A stretch of 53,475 nt of DNA, taken from positions 1-53,475 of the forward strand of contig DITE01000057.1 of the NCBI GenBank assembly GCA_002422725.1, given 5' to 3'. The translations under genes were made by a program, and so were the position numbers. This document shows, piece after piece, positions 50,783-53,475 of the stretch (positions within the stretch are counted from its first letter, which is position 1; each line of letters starts with the position of its first letter). The notes beneath the pieces are model-generated. The model was not told the origin of the DNA. It saw only the letters and a list, made by a program, of their open reading frames with translations, and did not search any database. The DNA is from Bacteroidales bacterium UBA6192 (GTDB lineage: Bacteria > Bacteroidota > Bacteroidia > Bacteroidales > F082).

Positions 50783-53475
50783 TTAAAGAGTTACATTAAT
50801 TCCTAAAGTAAACGTACGGGTTTTTGGATATACATCATATTGATCCAATCCAAAAAACAAGCCTGAAAAATTAATCTCAGGGTCAATACCAGTGTATTTA
50901 GTTATGGTTAAAAGGTTGTTTGACGCAAAATAGACTCTGATATTCTTAACACCTTTTAGTTTCTTGAAATTATAACCTAATGAAATGTTATCCAATCGAA
51001 TAAAGGATCCATCTTCAAGATAGTAACTGCTTGTTCGTGGAATATCATTCAATCCTCTTGCAGCTTCATCCAATGCTGATTCAATTACATTGAGTGTAGG
51101 CAAAATCCGGGGGTTGCCAAAAAATAACTTCGTAGTATTGAATATTTTATGACCATAAACAGCTCTTATATTAAAGCTCATGTCAAAGGCCTTAAAGAAT
51201 GTTAAATAATTTGACCAACCAAGTTCAAAATCAGGTTGTGCATTACCAAGTACACGTAACTCTCCTTCTTCAGGACGGCGTGTTACACCTCCAGCTGCAG
51301 TATGGAACAACCATTTACCATCGGGTGAAATGCCAGCATACTCAAGCATATACCAACTACCAAGGGGTAAGCCTTCTCGAACAATCTGAGTATTGTCACC
51401 TACCAGACCACGCCCACCTACACTACCTCCGCGTTGTGAGGACCACTCAAATTCGTCATTGGATAAACTTACAACTTCTTGCTTATATGTTGTAAACACA
51501 ATAGATGTTTTCCAGTCAAAATTACGCGTTCTTACTGGATATGCTTGTGTAAATAATTCAAAACCGTTTACCTGAATCTGACCAACATTTGCAAATATCC
51601 TTCCTACAGGGTATGGTGGCACTGGAACACTGTATTCTCCTAAGAGATCATAGGTGTTTTTTCGGAAATATTCAACAGAGCCAGATATCTTATCTTGTAA
51701 GAATCCAAAGTCTATTCCGATGTTTAACTCAGCATTGGATTCCCACTTCAGATTTGGGTTGGCAGCATGAGAGAAACTATAAAGAATTGATTCTTCTCCA
51801 GTTTCAAAATTTATTGAATTCCCTGCCCTTACATAATACTCAATAGCATTATAGCGTCCGAAATTCTGATTGCCACTAATACCATAACTTACCCTGAGCC
51901 TTAAGTTATTTAAGATATCGTTCGCATTACTCATGAATTCTTCTCCAGCAATATTCCACATTATTGATGCGGATGGAAACCACCCCCATTGATTATTATT
52001 GCCAAATTTTGACGAACCATCCCTCCTAATAGTTGCAGTAAAGTAATATTTCGAATTGAAATTGTACATAGCGCGGCCAAAAAACGAAATGAGCTTGCTG
52101 GTTTCTTTGTAAGAAGAAATATCTCCAGGATTAACATTTAATAAGTTGGCAAGGTCATGAGAGAGCACATAATTTAGAAATGGACCCTTACCTTGAGCGG
52201 CAAAACCTGTTGCTTGTTCTCCTTGCCAAGTATGTCCTGAAACAAAATCTATATTATGCTTTCCAAAATCATTGTTATACCTTAATGTTGATTCAATCAA
52301 TCTGGATTCAAAATTACCATAAGCCCTACGCCCAAAACCTTGTTCCTTTCCTAAGTATAAAGTGCTGGGTTCGAAATAAAAGCTTTCCTGATCGTCTCTC
52401 GTATACCCGAGATTTACACCTGCGGATATTCCCTTATAAATATCAAGATCGGCCTTAAAAAAACCAAAAAACCTTTTAGCACTGCGTTCATCTTGTATTT
52501 CATTAACTAATGCTACAGGATTGTAATAATCAAAATCTCTTTCAATTTCGTAAAACTTTCCTTCATCATCTTTTACAGGGTCAGTAGGATTTCTTTGAAA
52601 TGCTTGAAATTGTATCGAGTTTCGCCCCCACCCACCATAATTGATGTAATTGTTCTGTTCAAAAGTTCCTGAAATACCAGCCTGCATCTTCAAATTGTTG
52701 TTAAATGCATTCTGATCTAAATTTAATCGAGCAATAGTCCGCTCTTTGTTCGATCCGATAATTACACCGTCAAAATTGCTGTGTGATACAGACGCACGAT
52801 ATGAGGAATTCTCATCATTACCAGACACGGATAAATTGTAGTTTTGGCTCATTCCTGTTCTGTAAATCTCATCTAACCAATTTGTATTGGCTCCTCCGTC
52901 ATTGAAATTTGACAAATTATTATCGGAAACGTATTTCCTTACTTGGTCTGCTGACAAGAGATCAAGTCGGTTAGCTACGTGTTCTGTAGAGATGTAGGAA
53001 TTAAAGTCAATCTCTGTGCCTTTCTTCTGTAGTGTACCTCGTTTTGTGGTGATAATGATAACACCATGTGCTCCTCTTGAGCCATAAATTGCAGATGAAG
53101 AAGCGTCTTTAAGGACATTCCAAGACTCAATGTCTTCAGGAGAAATTGTAGTTGGATCTACCCCTGGAACACCATCAACAACAAATAATGGTGACGTACC
53201 GGTTGTTAGTGATGATGCACCCCTGATCTTTATGTCAAAGCCTGCATTTGGGTCACCTCCTTTTTTGGTAACGGTTACTCCAGCAATTTTTCCCTGAATA
53301 CCTGCAATGGGGTCGGTTAATACACCTGTATTCATTTCTGCTGCAGTAATACTTGCAACAGCTCCTGTTCTATCACTCTTCTTCTGCACCCCGTAACCAA
53401 TCACAATGGTTTCTTCGAGGGCGATAGCATCGGGAATAAGCGAAAAGTTTACGGTTAAAGTTTTTCCGGCTTCAA
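50783..53475 (-). CDS. SusC/RagA-family TonB-dependent receptor (5' end outside window)
   Basis: At least 897 residues; the frame remains open to the right edge. The visible start contains the end of the carboxypeptidase-like domain (SLIPDAIALEETIVIGYG), then the plug with VQKKSDRTGAVASITAAEMN, KIRGASSLTTGTSPLFVVDG, VLKDASSSAIYGSRGAHGVI and ITTKRG, and a 22-strand barrel that ends TFTLGINVTL. It is the energy-driven outer-membrane channel for glycans or peptides brought in by SusD. No specificity can be read. Confidence 0.95.
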   Translation of the reverse strand, partial: EAGKTLTVNFSLIPDAIALEETIVIGYGVQKKSDRTGAVASITAAEMNTGVLTDPIAGIQGKIAGVTVTKKGGDPNAGFDIKIRGASSLTTGTSPLFVVDGVPGVDPTTISPEDIESWNVLKDASSSAIYGSRGAHGVIIITTKRGTLQKKGTEIDFNSYISTEHVANRLDLLSADQVRKYVSDNNLSNFNDGGANTNWLDEIYRTGMSQNYNLSVSGNDENSSYRASVSHSNFDGVIIGSNKERTIARLNLDQNAFNNNLKMQAGISGTFEQNNYINYGGWGRNSIQFQAFQRNPTDPVKDDEGKFYEIERDFDYYNPVALVNEIQDERSAKRFFGFFKADLDIYKGISAGVNLGYTRDDQESFYFEPSTLYLGKEQGFGRRAYGNFESRLIESTLRYNNDFGKHNIDFVSGHTWQGEQATGFAAQGKGPFLNYVLSHDLANLLNVNPGDISSYKETSKLISFFGRAMYNFNSKYYFTATIRRDGSSKFGNNNQWGWFPSASIMWNIAGEEFMSNANDILNNLRLRVSYGISGNQNFGRYNAIEYYVRAGNSINFETGEESILYSFSHAANPNLKWESNAELNIGIDFGFLQDKISGSVEYFRKNTYDLLGEYSVPVPPYPVGRIFANVGQIQVNGFELFTQAYPVRTRNFDWKTSIVFTTYKQEVVSLSNDEFEWSSQRGGSVGGRGLVGDNTQIVREGLPLGSWYMLEYAGISPDGKWLFHTAAGGVTRRPEEGELRVLGNAQPDFELGWSNYLTFFKAFDMSFNIRAVYGHKIFNTTKLFFGNPRILPTLNVIESALDEAARGLNDIPRTSSYYLEDGSFIRLDNISLGYNFKKLKGVKNIRVYFASNNLLTITKYTGIDPEINFSGLFFGLDQYDVYPKTRTFTLGINVTL

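Overview
The window looks like a chromosomal segment of a member of the Bacteroidota, most likely a Bacteroidales-type organism. The evidence is a SusC/SusD/SusF glycan-uptake locus, Bacteroidota-type promoters (TTG, about 19-23 bases, TAnnTTTG), a mostly Shine-Dalgarno-free gene layout, a PASTA-tailed FtsI, and a glsA/glsB-like glycine-lipid pair. I cannot name a genus.

Layout. 1-175: 3' end of an IS4-type transposase. 450-1814: M20 dipeptidase. 1912-6192: a tandemly duplicated locus of about 2 kb per unit. Each unit holds REP-like palindromes, a headless RHS core with its own C-terminal tip, a candidate immunity gene, and the 3' part of a haem-binding cytochrome gene. Only the second cytochrome copy is complete. 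6229-7236: repeat-rich spacer, tRNA-Pro(GGG) and a small lipoprotein gene. 7473-10145: rplM, rpsI, rpsB, tsf. 10257-19263: a sulfotransferase, then a divergent biosynthetic-looking locus. On the minus strand it has ACP, KAS III, SDR, GT2 and GNAT in one translationally coupled operon. On the plus strand it has three overlapping paralogous radical-SAM genes. 19425-35359: yqeY, then a complete division and cell-wall (dcw) cluster on the minus strand, transcribed mraZ-rsmH-ftsL-ftsI-murE-mraY-murD-ftsW-murG-murC-ftsQ-ftsA-ftsZ. 35700-38152: glsA-like, glsB-like, engB. 38128-40028: biotin carrier and carboxyltransferase. 40624-42578: ammonium transporter with an outer-membrane porin. 42879-45303: NarL-type two-component system. 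45575-47439: DUF1801 protein, lipoprotein class D beta-lactamase, and a conserved unknown. 47757-53475: SusF-like, SusD-like and SusC-like genes; SusC runs off the right edge.

How the parts work together. The ribosomal and dcw blocks are ordinary housekeeping. The mraZ upstream region carries three TGG(G/T) repeats with a 10-base period, which is the expected MraZ autoregulatory operator, and mraZ probably starts at a TTG downstream of it. The two parts of most interest are the duplicated RHS-tip locus and the radical-SAM/KAS III locus. In the RHS locus, near-identical cores carry unrelated tips; the first tip has an HEGDH metallopeptidase motif and is overlapped by a lipoprotein gene, a probable effector/immunity pair. 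The radical-SAM locus looks like an uncharacterised acyl or lipid-modification pathway. All functional statements are read from sequence motifs and context; no database search was possible.
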